Shown here in pieces: positions 54,963 to 63,925 of a stretch of 64,000 nucleotides of DNA. Positions within the stretch are counted from its first letter, which is position 1, and each line of letters opens with the position of its first letter. Both the position numbers and the translations under genes were made by a program. This DNA is from Microbulbifer rhizosphaerae. GTDB lineage: Bacteria; Pseudomonadota; Gammaproteobacteria; Pseudomonadales; Cellvibrionaceae. The notes under the pieces are model-generated. The model ran no database searches. It had not been told where the DNA came from and saw only the letters and a list, made by a program, of their open reading frames with translations. The stretch covers positions 104,791-168,790 of the forward strand of contig NZ_JACHWZ010000013.1 of the NCBI RefSeq assembly GCF_014191725.1, read 5' to 3'.

Positions 54963-56147
54963 TCAGGCGACACCGGCCTCCACTTCCGGTTGAGAACGCG
55001 GATTCGCGTACCACACCAGCAGCATGGCCACACCGATGGCCGGCAGCATCCACAAATTGAGCGCCTCCCAGCCCAGCCACGACTGCAGCTGTCCCGCCAG
55101 CAGGCTGCCGAAGGCGGCGCAGCCGAACACCAGAAAATCGTTGATGCCCTGCACCTTGGCCTTCTCCGCCGGGTGGTAACTGAGCGTGAGCAGCGAGGTG
55201 GCGCCGATAAAGGTGAAATTCCAGCCCACCCCCAGCGTCACCAGGGAAAGCCAGTAGTACCAGTAAGCGGAACCCCACTGCGCCACCAGGCAGCAGAGCG
55301 CCAGCAGCACACAACCGCACTGGATGATGCGAGTCTCACCGAAGCGGCCAATCAGGCGCCCGGTAAAAAACGATGGCAGGAACATGCCCAGCACATGCCA
55401 CTGGATCACGCTGGCGGTATCACCGAAAGAGTGGTGGTGCCCGTGCATGGCAATGGGCGTGGCCGTCATCACCAGCACCATCACCCCGTAGCCAATGGAG
55501 CCCGCCACTATGGCGGTAAACAGCACCGGCTGGCGCAACAGCGCCCGGTAGGAACGCGCAGGCCCCTGTTGCTCCGCGCTACCCGGCTTCGGCAGGGGCA
55601 GGCAGGAGATTAGCACCAGCGTGAACAGGTACAGGCCAATCAGCACGGCGAAAGCCCCGAGAAATTCCCGCTCGGGGGCAAACTGCCCGGACCATACCGC
55701 CAGGTACGGCCCCAGCACGGCCGCCACCACGCCACCCGCCATAACCAGACTGATGGCCCGCGGCCGCGCCGCCGGCACACAGGCTTCAATGGCGGCAAAT
55801 CGGTATTGCTGGCTGACGCCGATGGAAACCCCGAGCAGAAAAGTGCCCACGCAAAATAACGGGAAATGTTCCGCCGCCAATGCCAGATAGGCCAGCACCG
55901 CGCCGCCCACCCCGATCACATTCCCCAGCAGGAAGCCCACCTTGCGCCCCAGCCAGCGCATCAGATGCGCCGCCGGCAGCGTGGCCGCCATCACGCCGAG
56001 AAACTGCAGGGCAACCGGCAGGGTGGCGTAAGTGGAAGAGGGGGCCAGTTGCTGGCCAATCAGCGCGGTTACCGATACCAGCAGGATATTGCCGGTGACC
56101 AACAGAGCGGTGCCGAGGGCCAGGCCCCAGACGGTGATGGGCAACAT
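54963..56147 (-). CDS. MFS transporter
   Basis: 394 aa with about 12 transmembrane helices, start at 56147 (AGGA upstream) beginning MLPITVWGLALGTALLVTGN. AAHLMRWLGRKVGFLLGNVIG is the loop 2-3 motif (RxxGRKxG); a soluble loop with charged residues lies near the middle, and TGRLIGRFGETRII repeats the motif in the second half. Sits between the two M1 peptidase genes in opposite orientation. Substrate unknown; peptide or amino-acid export or import would fit the context but is not shown. Confidence 0.9.
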   Translation of the reverse strand: MLPITVWGLALGTALLVTGNILLVSVTALIGQQLAPSSTYATLPVALQFLGVMAATLPAAHLMRWLGRKVGFLLGNVIGVGGAVLAYLALAAEHFPLFCVGTFLLGVSIGVSQQYRFAAIEACVPAARPRAISLVMAGGVVAAVLGPYLAVWSGQFAPEREFLGAFAVLIGLYLFTLVLISCLPLPKPGSAEQQGPARSYRALLRQPVLFTAIVAGSIGYGVMVLVMTATPIAMHGHHHSFGDTASVIQWHVLGMFLPSFFTGRLIGRFGETRIIQCGCVLLALCCLVAQWGSAYWYYWLSLVTLGVGWNFTFIGATSLLTLSYHPAEKAKVQGINDFLVFGCAAFGSLLAGQLQSWLGWEALNLWMLPAIGVAMLLVWYANPRSQPEVEAGVA

Positions 56148-56208
56148 AATGAAGATCCTTGCACTGCACATAGGGAGGAGCGTTACTATAACGCAACTGC
56201 TCACTCCC

Positions 56209-56287
56209 TGTGGGAGCCTGCCCTGCAGGCGAAAAGACGGTGCTACATGGCAACGCCATTATTCGCCAGCAGGGCTGGCTCCCACAG
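56209..56287. repeat. REP-like palindrome, family A
   Basis: TGTGGGAGCCTGCCCTGCAGGCGAAAAG ... TTCGCCAGCAGGGCTGGCTCCCACA. Confidence 0.85.
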
Positions 56288-56439
56288 GGTGCGGTCCCAT
56301 GACTCAATAGCACTAAGGCTGGTTCCGCGAAGTCCGAAACTTGAGTTACGTTCGTATCTACGAAATGCCAGAAGAGAAATCGGCAGGCGAGGCAATCGCA
56401 ACCCTACCAACTCGACGCCATAAGAATGCCGGAGCGCCC

Positions 56440-59166
56440 ATGCGTACCATTAGAAGAATCATGAAAAGAATCCTATTGCCTTTACTCAGCCTCGCCCTGT
56501 TGGCGGGCTGTGGTGAGGAAACCCGGGACACCGCAAAGGCTTCCGCCACCTCCCCCGCGGCCGCACCGGAAACCACACCAAAAATAGAGCGCCCCGACGC
56601 CCCCAGCCTCACCGCCAAATACGCGGCGCTGCGCAAGCAGCAGATCGCCAATGTGGACTACGGCATCTCGGTCAAGCTGGACAGCGAATCCAAATCCTTC
56701 TCCGGCCGCGTCATCGCCGAAACCGAAATCGCCCGGCCGCTGCAGCGGCCACTCACCGTGGACTTCAGCGGTGGCGAGGTGCAGTCGGTCAGCGTGGGCG
56801 GCAGGGAAATCCCGTTCGAGTACAACGGCTATTTCATCAGCATCGCCCCGGAGCAGCTGCAGCAGGGCCAGAACAGCATCGCCATCGAATACACCCACCC
56901 ATACTCCACCGACGGCTCCGGCCTTCACCGCTTCGAAGACCCGGAGGATGGCAGCGTCTACCTCTACACTCACTTCGAACCCTACAAGGCCAACCGCTTC
57001 TTCCCCCATTTCGACCAGCCCGACCTGAAGGCCCGCTACACCCTGGACGTGGAGGCGCCGGGGGACTGGACCCTGGTCTCCGCCACGCGGGAAAACAAGG
57101 TGCAGCAATTGGAGAACGGCCACAAACACTGGCGCTTCCCCACCACCAGCAAGTTCTCCTCCTATATCTTTCCCCTGCACGCCGGCCCCTACGTAATCTG
57201 GGAAGACGATGCCGACGGCATCCCCCTGCGGCTGATGGCCCGCAAAACCCTGGCGGAAAACGTCAACCCCCAGGACTGGTTCACCTTTACCAAACAGTCC
57301 TTCGCCTTCTTCCAGGACTACTTCGGCATCGACTATCCCTTCGTCAAATACGACCAGGTGATCGTGCCGGACTTCACCATCGGCGCCATGGAAAACGTCG
57401 CCGCGGTCACCTTCAACGAGGCCTACGTCTCCCGCGGCGAAAAGACCCAGGCCGAACGCCTGCGCCTGGCCAATGTGATCGCCCACGAGATGTCCCATAT
57501 GTGGTTCGGCGACCTGGTCACCATGCAGTGGTGGAACGGCCTCTGGCTCAAGGAGAGCTTCGCCACCTATATGGCCAGCCTCGCGCTGGCGGAGAACAGC
57601 GAATTCGACGATGTGTGGGAAAACTTCTACCTGGGCACCAAGCAATGGGCCTACGGCGCCGACCAACTGGTTACCACCCACCCCATCGAAGTTTCCGTAC
57701 CGGACACCGACCAGGCCTTCTCCAACTTCGACGGCATCACCTACGGCAAGGGCGGCTCGGCGCTCAAACAACTGCCCTATTACCTGGGCAAAGACACCTT
57801 CCGCGAAGGCGTGCACAACTACCTGAAAAAATACGGCTACCGCAATGCCGAACTGCGGGACTTTATGGGCCACCTCGGCAAGGCCGCCAACAAAGACCTG
57901 CACCAGTGGACCCAGGACTGGCTCTACCAGGCCGGGGTCAACACAATCTCCTCCAGCTACCAGTGCACCGACGACAAGATCACCCAGCTGACCATTGCGC
58001 AAACGGCACCGGACCTAATAACCAAACAGCGCCCGGTACTCCGCGAACAGAAAATCCAGCTGGGCATCTACCGCCTGCAGGACGACATCATGACCCGCGT
58101 GGCAGCAGTACCGGTCACCTACAGCGGCGCCACCACGGAAGTGAAAGCAGCCCAGGGCCTGCCCTGCCCGCAGATACTCAACCTCAACGACGAAGACTGG
58201 GCCTATGTAAAAACCAGCCTGGACGACAAATCCGTCGCCCAGGTATCCCGGCATATCAACGCCATCGAAAGCTCCTTCACCCGCCTGATGCTGTGGCAAA
58301 GCCTGTTCGACAGCGTCACCGACGCCAGGATGCCGCTGACCGAATGGATCGACTTCGCCCTGAACAACGCCAGCGCCGAGAGCAATATCAACGTCATCCG
58401 CCTGATCAGCAACCACTTGGAAAAGGCAACCGCCTACCTGTACCGCATCGATATGCCCCAAGAGCTGCGTACGGAACAACTGCAGTCGATCGAAAACTTC
58501 ACCTGGACCCAACTCAACACCTCCCCCGCCGGCAGCGACGCGCAGAAAACCTGGTTCGCAACCTTCACCGAAATCGCCCACACCGATGAAGTGCTGGATA
58601 ACGCCACACAGCTGTTGACCGGCGAACTGGAAATCGACGGCCTGCCCATCGACCAGGACAAGCGCTGGCAACTGATCGTGCTGCTGAACCGCCACCTGCA
58701 AGGCGACTACGAAAAGCTGGTTGCGGAAGAATTGAAAAAGGATAACACCGACCGCGCCCAGAACTACGCCATCAGCGCCCGTGCTATCAGACCCAGCATC
58801 CAAATAAAGAATGAATGGCTGGACAATATCCTGAACAAGCGCGACCAGTACAAACTCAGCCAGATCAAAGCCGCCGCTGGCGCACTCTTCCCTGCGGAGC
58901 AACTGAATCTTTACCGCGATACCAGCATACGGCTGCTCGGCGCCGTGCCGCAGGTGAGCGGCACCGCGGATACGCTGTACAACAAAGCCTATGCGATGCT
59001 GTTTCCGGTTGCGTGCAGTCAGTCCGGGATAGATCAGTACAGCCAGATACTGGAGCAGAATCCGGAGCTAATGCCGGCACTGGGGCGGGTCCTTAAAAAC
59101 CGCAAGCAGCAGAGTGAGTGGTGTATGGCGATGGCGGGGCAGCCCGGCGAAGCCAAAGCCGATTAA
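56440..59166 (+). CDS. M1-family aminopeptidase lipoprotein, copy 2
   Basis: 908 aa. The ATG at 56440 has GGAG five bases before it; a second ATG at 56461 begins MKRILLPLLSLALLAGC directly. The lipobox LAGC is intact either way. GAMEN at 315-319, HEMSH at 349-353 and Glu372 in WLKESFATYMA form the active site. It matches copy 1 almost block by block through the whole catalytic domain (for example the HRFEDPEDG and QDYFxxDYPFVKYDQ segments) and more loosely in the helical domain. Confidence 0.94.
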   Translation: MRTIRRIMKRILLPLLSLALLAGCGEETRDTAKASATSPAAAPETTPKIERPDAPSLTAKYAALRKQQIANVDYGISVKLDSESKSFSGRVIAETEIARPLQRPLTVDFSGGEVQSVSVGGREIPFEYNGYFISIAPEQLQQGQNSIAIEYTHPYSTDGSGLHRFEDPEDGSVYLYTHFEPYKANRFFPHFDQPDLKARYTLDVEAPGDWTLVSATRENKVQQLENGHKHWRFPTTSKFSSYIFPLHAGPYVIWEDDADGIPLRLMARKTLAENVNPQDWFTFTKQSFAFFQDYFGIDYPFVKYDQVIVPDFTIGAMENVAAVTFNEAYVSRGEKTQAERLRLANVIAHEMSHMWFGDLVTMQWWNGLWLKESFATYMASLALAENSEFDDVWENFYLGTKQWAYGADQLVTTHPIEVSVPDTDQAFSNFDGITYGKGGSALKQLPYYLGKDTFREGVHNYLKKYGYRNAELRDFMGHLGKAANKDLHQWTQDWLYQAGVNTISSSYQCTDDKITQLTIAQTAPDLITKQRPVLREQKIQLGIYRLQDDIMTRVAAVPVTYSGATTEVKAAQGLPCPQILNLNDEDWAYVKTSLDDKSVAQVSRHINAIESSFTRLMLWQSLFDSVTDARMPLTEWIDFALNNASAESNINVIRLISNHLEKATAYLYRIDMPQELRTEQLQSIENFTWTQLNTSPAGSDAQKTWFATFTEIAHTDEVLDNATQLLTGELEIDGLPIDQDKRWQLIVLLNRHLQGDYEKLVAEELKKDNTDRAQNYAISARAIRPSIQIKNEWLDNILNKRDQYKLSQIKAAAGALFPAEQLNLYRDTSIRLLGAVPQVSGTADTLYNKAYAMLFPVACSQSGIDQYSQILEQNPELMPALGRVLKNRKQQSEWCMAMAGQPGEAKAD

Positions 59167-59175
59167 CCCACGCCT

Positions 59176-59201
59176 CGTCACCCCGGACTTGATCCGGGGA
59201 C
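59176..59201. repeat. REP-like palindrome, family D
   Basis: CCCCGGA-CTTGA-TCCGGGG stem in the CGTCACCCCGGAC form, ten bases after the M1 peptidase 2 stop. Confidence 0.75.
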
Positions 59202-59631
59202 CAGCTCTGATAGCGGGATAGAGAACGATACCGAAATGGCAAAGTAGCGGGTGCTCACCCCAGACACCAACCTACTGGTGCCGATCGAAAATCAAGGCTG
59301 ATCAGATAAACAAGTGGCTGTCGAACCGAACCTCTGCCAGCCGCCGGGGAATCCCGCCTCAGTGCGGGGCTTGTTTTTGTGTTGGCGCAAAATTCTACCA
59401 AGATCAGCAGCGCTTGCTTCTATCTACCTGAAAGATTACGCAAGTGTTTGATTTATATGGGGATGCCGATATGATCAATAGCCGTAGTCGTAGGGGAGAT
59501 ATAGCGCAACTGCTATCTATTTCTGGACTGGCAGACCTGAATGGATTTTAAGCAATTGATTTTTAACAAAAATTTTATAGATAGCACCATAGTACTTAAC
59601 TGGATAGTGAGTACATAGATATAAAGCAGCT

Positions 59632-59638
59632 GTTATGC
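59632..59638 (+). other. Integron recombination core (R' box) at start of cassette 1
   Basis: GTTATGC, identical to the R' box of the attC at 60121-60127. It would be the attI or preceding attC end into which cassette 1 was inserted; no L boxes or full attC precede it. Confidence 0.6.
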
Positions 59639-59648
59639 CCGGTAAAAT

Positions 59649-60047
59649 ATGGAAGAGAAAATTTCCAAAATTGCAACACGAATAGTAGGTGGGTCGTATT
59701 TGGCGGCGGGCTTATTGATAGTGCTCCTATTTGGTATTGCATCAATAGCTTCCAGAGATTTTGATGTGGTCAAAAGCCCTTTCATGATAAAGGCATTTGT
59801 CATTTCAACGCTTTACATTCTATCCGTTGTACTGTTGGTTACTTTGCCTGGAAAGGATGTAATTAGGCGCTCAATCTCTTGGGGATTTTCAATATGCTTT
59901 CACGCGGGCTTTCTTGTATATTTAGCAGTATTCAATGATTTTGGGTCCGTCGCTTTTCTCTTGGGTCTGGTTGAATCACTAATTCTATCCTTGAGCATAG
60001 TTGGTCTTGGAGTGCTAGTTTACAACCAAGGGCGGAGGCGGGCATAA
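59649..60047 (+). CDS. Small integral membrane protein in a gene cassette
   Basis: 132 aa with four predicted membrane helices (about 14-34, 45-66, 77-95, 101-123) and a basic C-terminus (NQGRRRA). No family recognised. AT-rich codon use unlike the peptidase gene to its left. The stop TAA is inside the R'' box of the attC, which is common in integron cassettes. Start 11 bases after the GTTATGC core. Confidence 0.75.
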   Translation: MEEKISKIATRIVGGSYLAAGLLIVLLFGIASIASRDFDVVKSPFMIKAFVISTLYILSVVLLVTLPGKDVIRRSISWGFSICFHAGFLVYLAVFNDFGSVAFLLGLVESLILSLSIVGLGVLVYNQGRRRA

Positions 60048-60127
60048 CCAAGCCAAGCTGACGGACAGCCTACGCAAAGCGCTTCGCGCAAAAGCCGCTC
60101 CGGCTGTCGCAGTTGGCAACGTTATGC
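60042..60127 (+). repeat. attC site (integron recombination site)
   Basis: 86 bases. R'' GCATAAC (60042-60048) and R' GTTATGC (60121-60127) are exact complements. Arms 60052-60070 (19 bases) and 60102-60117 (16 bases) pair completely except for three unpaired bases (G60057, A60061, G60064) on the left arm, the extrahelical-base pattern of attC. CAA and AAC spacers and a 31-base variable loop with GCGCTTCGCGC complete the structure. Confidence 0.92.
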
Positions 60128-60173
60128 GTGATAGAGCAGGTACCCCTTGCTCACATAAAATGAGTGTACGACC

Positions 60174-62708
60174 TTGAAGAATGCAATTTTAATGTTTTTT
60201 TCTCAATATCGTTTCTTTTGGCGGCTTCAAATGCTCAGCCAGAAGTTTATATTCTGGATTGGAGCACAAAAATTTCGTTCTCGATACTTTGTAGGAGATA
60301 AAAAAGATAGTTTAATTGGATTGCGCAATTTATTTCAGATAACGCAGGTGCAATTAGTGCTGGCGTTAATTTTCGCCATATTTCTCCAAGTGTTAAATCC
60401 AGTGGTTATAGGGTTTTACAAATTTACGTTTTTCAAAATACCGAATGATAGTGATTATGTGACTTTCCTGGTAACCATCAGTGGAATTGGTGGCGTGTTT
60501 ATCGGTTTGTATTATGCTGCAATCAGCACGATTGCTGGTTCCATTTATGCAAAAGTTCCAAATAATATTCGTGACCTTCTCGCGCAAGAGCGAGTTGGGA
60601 ATGTATATATGCACTTCTTGTCCTTTGTGACTTATCTAGGTATATCATTAGTATCTTTCCGTGTTCTAGGTTTCGAGCGAATCCAGCTTGCAATACCTGT
60701 AATGTTGCTAGCGGCAGGAGTTGGGATAATCGCTTTCGTTAAATTAGGCCAACGAGTATTCTATTTATTTGATCCCACCGCACTTAGTCAACATTTGTTT
60801 GGCCAGTTAAGTCGATTCATAAAAATGGTAATGGCTGGAAGTCATCGATGGAATGACGCTGCTTTTCAACGGCATGCAAATAAATTGGCCTCATCCAGCC
60901 TGGATACGCTGGAAACTTTAGCGGATATAACAAAAAACGAAGTCCATCTACATGGCGCTCCTTTCATTGCCCTTAGTGAAAATCTAATCAAATTTCTCTT
61001 GTTTTATGAAAAGTCGAAAAATCAGATACCATCAAATAGTCAATGGTATGAACAAAAATATATCCATAGAGATTGGTATCGTACTGATGATTCAAGGGTA
61101 TCCATAGCCCATCAAACTGGCACAACCCTGCAACCAGATATAACGAACGATAAAGAATGGGTTGAGGCTAGAGTTTTAGGGATTATTAAGCAATGTTTGG
61201 AAATCAATTTAAAAGGGGAGCGATATAACGAAGTATTAGAATTAGCAAGTTATATTGATGCTTATTTAAAGTTATTGGCTAGAAGCGGTAAAACTAGTCG
61301 AGCTTTTGAAATTATTGGGGAACTTGGGGAATCTGTTTTGCATATAATCTCCCCTGTATCAGAAAACGAAATAGTGTCCAATGAGGTTCTTGAAAAGCTC
61401 GCAATAATAGAGCGATTCGCATCAATGCCAATAACAATCGCATTAGCGTGTAGAGAGCATATCGAGGCATTAGATTCAAGAGTGGTAGAAAAGTCGCTAT
61501 CAAAGATGATATGGAGAAATGATACGGATATCTACAAGCATAATTTTCCTTCCTACTGTTTACCAAGGCTCGAGTGGTTTAAGACAAGATTAGACTTTGA
61601 AGTTTCAACAGAAGGTAGAAAAATAACGCCAATCTGGTATCAGAAAGAACTTTTACTACAAATTGAAACAGATATCTTTGTTGAGAACACCAGGACACTG
61701 ATAAACCAAGGCACAAGTCTATATAAATTGTGGATTTCTAAAACCACAGGCGCAAAACATCCGTGGTTAGTCGGTGCTGTGATGAGTAGAGAATGGGAAT
61801 TCTGGCACAAAGTAGAGGACCAAATGGAAATATGGCCATACAAATGGTCGAACTTAAGCGATGAAAAGAAGATAGAAGGATTGCCTTGGTCTGATTTTGA
61901 ACCCGAAAAACTAGAAAAGGATAGCAAGGAAAGACAATCAGAGTTGTTAAGGTTGATGTCAGCCCAGAATTTAATGCTAGCGTTTTTAACGAGGCCTGAA
62001 GGTTTTCCAGATTATGCTGGCCAGTTTTTGCATACTTCTGGCGAAGTCTCGTTTGAAGCGCTGCTAAATAATGACAAAGATTTATTAAACAATGTATTCA
62101 CGATGTATTTGTATGGATGCATTATGCGCTTCGATAGTTTGCGTCCGAAGTCAGCGTCAATGGATTGGCGAGCACAGCAGGAATTCAAAATCGCCGCAGC
62201 ACCGTTACTAGATTTAATGGAGCTTTCTGGTTATGCGAAAATAATGTCGGATTATCACAACGATGACCAAATATGGCAAATAGTAGTTGATTCTTGGAAT
62301 AAATACTTTGCGGAAAGAGGAGAAGAGTCACCTTTGCCATTATTGGCTGGTTCTATCGCTTTTACAAAAGGGGCTTTCGAATTACCTCATAGAGGCGTAT
62401 TGCGTACAAATTGGAAAATGCGTATCAGCCATAGATTGGCGGATGTTTCTCGCAACGAAGTCTTGTCAACGCATTTCATTGGATATCAGACAGAAATAGA
62501 CCATGAAAGCGCTTTGATTCGGGTTTTTGCACGAGAGCCACATGGTAGTTTTCACGATGGTATAGATATATTTATTACTTTCTACCTACGAACAAAACAA
62601 GGAGCGGATCAGCTAGATTTCGGACAGAAACGCCGGGATTTGCAAGATTCTTTGGATAGAGAAGAAAGGAAGACAGCAAAAGCAGAAGACGAGGAAGATT
62701 TAGAGTGA
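60174..62708 (+). CDS. 844-aa membrane protein of unknown function (cassette module, first gene)
   Basis: 844 aa from a TTG at 60174; an ATG at 60192 is an alternative. Residues 1-50 are aromatic/basic. Four membrane helices at about 60-82, 96-122, 146-165 and 170-191 are followed by a soluble region of about 650 residues without a motif I recognise. Its C-terminal 30 residues are highly charged (Lys/Glu/Asp). Strongly AT-rich codons. The last stop TGA overlaps the next gene's GTG (GTGA), so the two are translated together. Starts 46 bases after the attC. Not identifiable as a known defence or metabolic family by eye. Confidence 0.8.
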   Translation: MKNAILMFFSQYRFFWRLQMLSQKFIFWIGAQKFRSRYFVGDKKDSLIGLRNLFQITQVQLVLALIFAIFLQVLNPVVIGFYKFTFFKIPNDSDYVTFLVTISGIGGVFIGLYYAAISTIAGSIYAKVPNNIRDLLAQERVGNVYMHFLSFVTYLGISLVSFRVLGFERIQLAIPVMLLAAGVGIIAFVKLGQRVFYLFDPTALSQHLFGQLSRFIKMVMAGSHRWNDAAFQRHANKLASSSLDTLETLADITKNEVHLHGAPFIALSENLIKFLLFYEKSKNQIPSNSQWYEQKYIHRDWYRTDDSRVSIAHQTGTTLQPDITNDKEWVEARVLGIIKQCLEINLKGERYNEVLELASYIDAYLKLLARSGKTSRAFEIIGELGESVLHIISPVSENEIVSNEVLEKLAIIERFASMPITIALACREHIEALDSRVVEKSLSKMIWRNDTDIYKHNFPSYCLPRLEWFKTRLDFEVSTEGRKITPIWYQKELLLQIETDIFVENTRTLINQGTSLYKLWISKTTGAKHPWLVGAVMSREWEFWHKVEDQMEIWPYKWSNLSDEKKIEGLPWSDFEPEKLEKDSKERQSELLRLMSAQNLMLAFLTRPEGFPDYAGQFLHTSGEVSFEALLNNDKDLLNNVFTMYLYGCIMRFDSLRPKSASMDWRAQQEFKIAAAPLLDLMELSGYAKIMSDYHNDDQIWQIVVDSWNKYFAERGEESPLPLLAGSIAFTKGAFELPHRGVLRTNWKMRISHRLADVSRNEVLSTHFIGYQTEIDHESALIRVFAREPHGSFHDGIDIFITFYLRTKQGADQLDFGQKRRDLQDSLDREERKTAKAEDEEDLE

Positions 62709-63634
62709 GAGGGCATCGGGCACAGCTAAATATTAAACCTTCTTTGGCTACACGCTTTCCGAGCCTATCAAAAGGGTCGGATATTGATCCTGATGTCCAT
62801 ATGTTCACTGAAGATATTCATTTGGCAATTATGCCAATAGGTGCAAGAACATATAAGCAAAAAGAGTTCTCTGTTGAATTTCAGGGCGAAGCATCAGATT
62901 GTGAAATGGCAAAAGAAATAGTTGGCGAACTAGCTGAATTTGATAGATATGATACTGCTGGCATGGTGTGCGATGCTGTAGACAATATTGCCAGATACCT
63001 AGCCTGGGAAGGCCAAGCGGCCTTTGAAATTATAAAATACGAAGAGCGGATATATATTAATGGATTTACATCCAAGAATCTCTTTAAGTTATTTAATTGG
63101 TACCTGCAAATAATTCCACCGGGAGACAGGGATTTGTGGAAGCGGAAATTTTCGCTTATTGGCAAGGAAAAAGTATGGAAAGTAGAAATCCCACATGAGC
63201 TTGGAGGTGTGCGGGGCTATAAAAATATCTTAGAAAAATTGCGAAAGTACAATCACCTGGGCCCCAGTTTCTATAGACGAGATCTAGAGCGTGGAATAGC
63301 GGCAAAAGGTTTTGATTTCTTCAAATATGTAAGAAGTAGTGAAATATATTTCAACAGTGTTACTAGAGCTTGGGGATGGAACAGAAGAGATTGGAGTCAG
63401 GATAAATGTACTGAATTCTACTCATTTCATCGGATGCTCAATTTCAAGTATGCACAGGCACTTTTGCGCGAGCATATAATTGAAGAAATTAATCGGCTTT
63501 TAGGCAGGTTAGAAATTAAATGCAAATTGATAGTAACCGGCCTTCCGACTTCAAGTGATATTTTACAAATAAGAAATGATATGCAAAAAGGTGAACTTTC
63601 ATTTACTGCAGTATCAGATAAAGTAGCAATGTAG
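62705..63634 (+). CDS. 309-aa soluble protein of unknown function (cassette module, second gene)
   Basis: 309 aa from a GTG at 62705 that overlaps the previous stop. No signal peptide or membrane helix. Rich in Lys, Glu, Phe and Tyr. Segments such as ARYLAWEGQAAFEIIKYEER and FSFHRML-like FYSFHRMLNFKYAQALLREH show no known catalytic motif to me. The overlap with the 844-aa membrane gene makes a functional pair likely. Confidence 0.78.
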   Translation: MRGHRAQLNIKPSLATRFPSLSKGSDIDPDVHMFTEDIHLAIMPIGARTYKQKEFSVEFQGEASDCEMAKEIVGELAEFDRYDTAGMVCDAVDNIARYLAWEGQAAFEIIKYEERIYINGFTSKNLFKLFNWYLQIIPPGDRDLWKRKFSLIGKEKVWKVEIPHELGGVRGYKNILEKLRKYNHLGPSFYRRDLERGIAAKGFDFFKYVRSSEIYFNSVTRAWGWNRRDWSQDKCTEFYSFHRMLNFKYAQALLREHIIEEINRLLGRLEIKCKLIVTGLPTSSDILQIRNDMQKGELSFTAVSDKVAM

Positions 63635-63663
63635 TTTTGGCTAAATTATGCATAATCCAGCTT

Positions 63664-63710
63664 GCATAACAAGACGCTGTTGTCAGACTGATTTTCCGCT
63701 GCGCAACAGC
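63664..63710 (+). repeat. Incomplete attC-like site
   Basis: GCATAAC (63664-63670), identical to the R'' box of the attC at 60042, followed by AAG and an inverted repeat GCTGTTG / CAACAGC (63676-63682, 63704-63710). No matching GTTATGC R' box follows within the next 200 bases, so it is either truncated or strongly diverged. Confidence 0.5.
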
Positions 63711-63751
63711 CGCAAAGCGCGGTGTCAACTCGCAAAATAACGGAGGAATCA

Positions 63752-63925
63752 ATGTATAGTTGGAGAAATGATCACATTCCCACAGAAGAAAAATACAGAA
63801 TTTTTCGAGAAGTTACCTACGAATCTGTGATGGAAGAATTTCCCGAAATCGAGGCAAAGCAAATATCCTTTAAGGATACTTTTACTGCTGATTCATGGAA
63901 AATACTTAACCCTGTAGTTGCATAA
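63752..63925 (+). CDS. 57-aa protein of unknown function
   Basis: Starts at the ATG at 63752 with GGAGG seven bases upstream. MYSWRNDHIPTEEKYRIFRE, then a charged helical-looking stretch. No family recognised. It would be the gene of a third cassette. A short CTGCAAA/TTTGCAG hairpin follows the stop. Confidence 0.55.
   Translation: MYSWRNDHIPTEEKYRIFREVTYESVMEEFPEIEAKQISFKDTFTADSWKILNPVVA

Larger units (their letters stand above)
59167..59648. other. Composition boundary before the integron-like cassettes
   Basis: 482 bases. The left end carries a CGTCACCCCGGACTTGATCCGGGG palindrome (59176-59201). From about 59400 the sequence becomes AT-rich. No gene. A GTTATGC core at 59632-59638, just before the first cassette gene, marks the cassette start; no integrase gene is present. 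Confidence 0.6.

Noticed and set aside
59167..59631. Integron integrase or attI
   Set aside because: No reading frame of adequate length, and no direct repeats expected of an attI; only the core GTTATGC is present.
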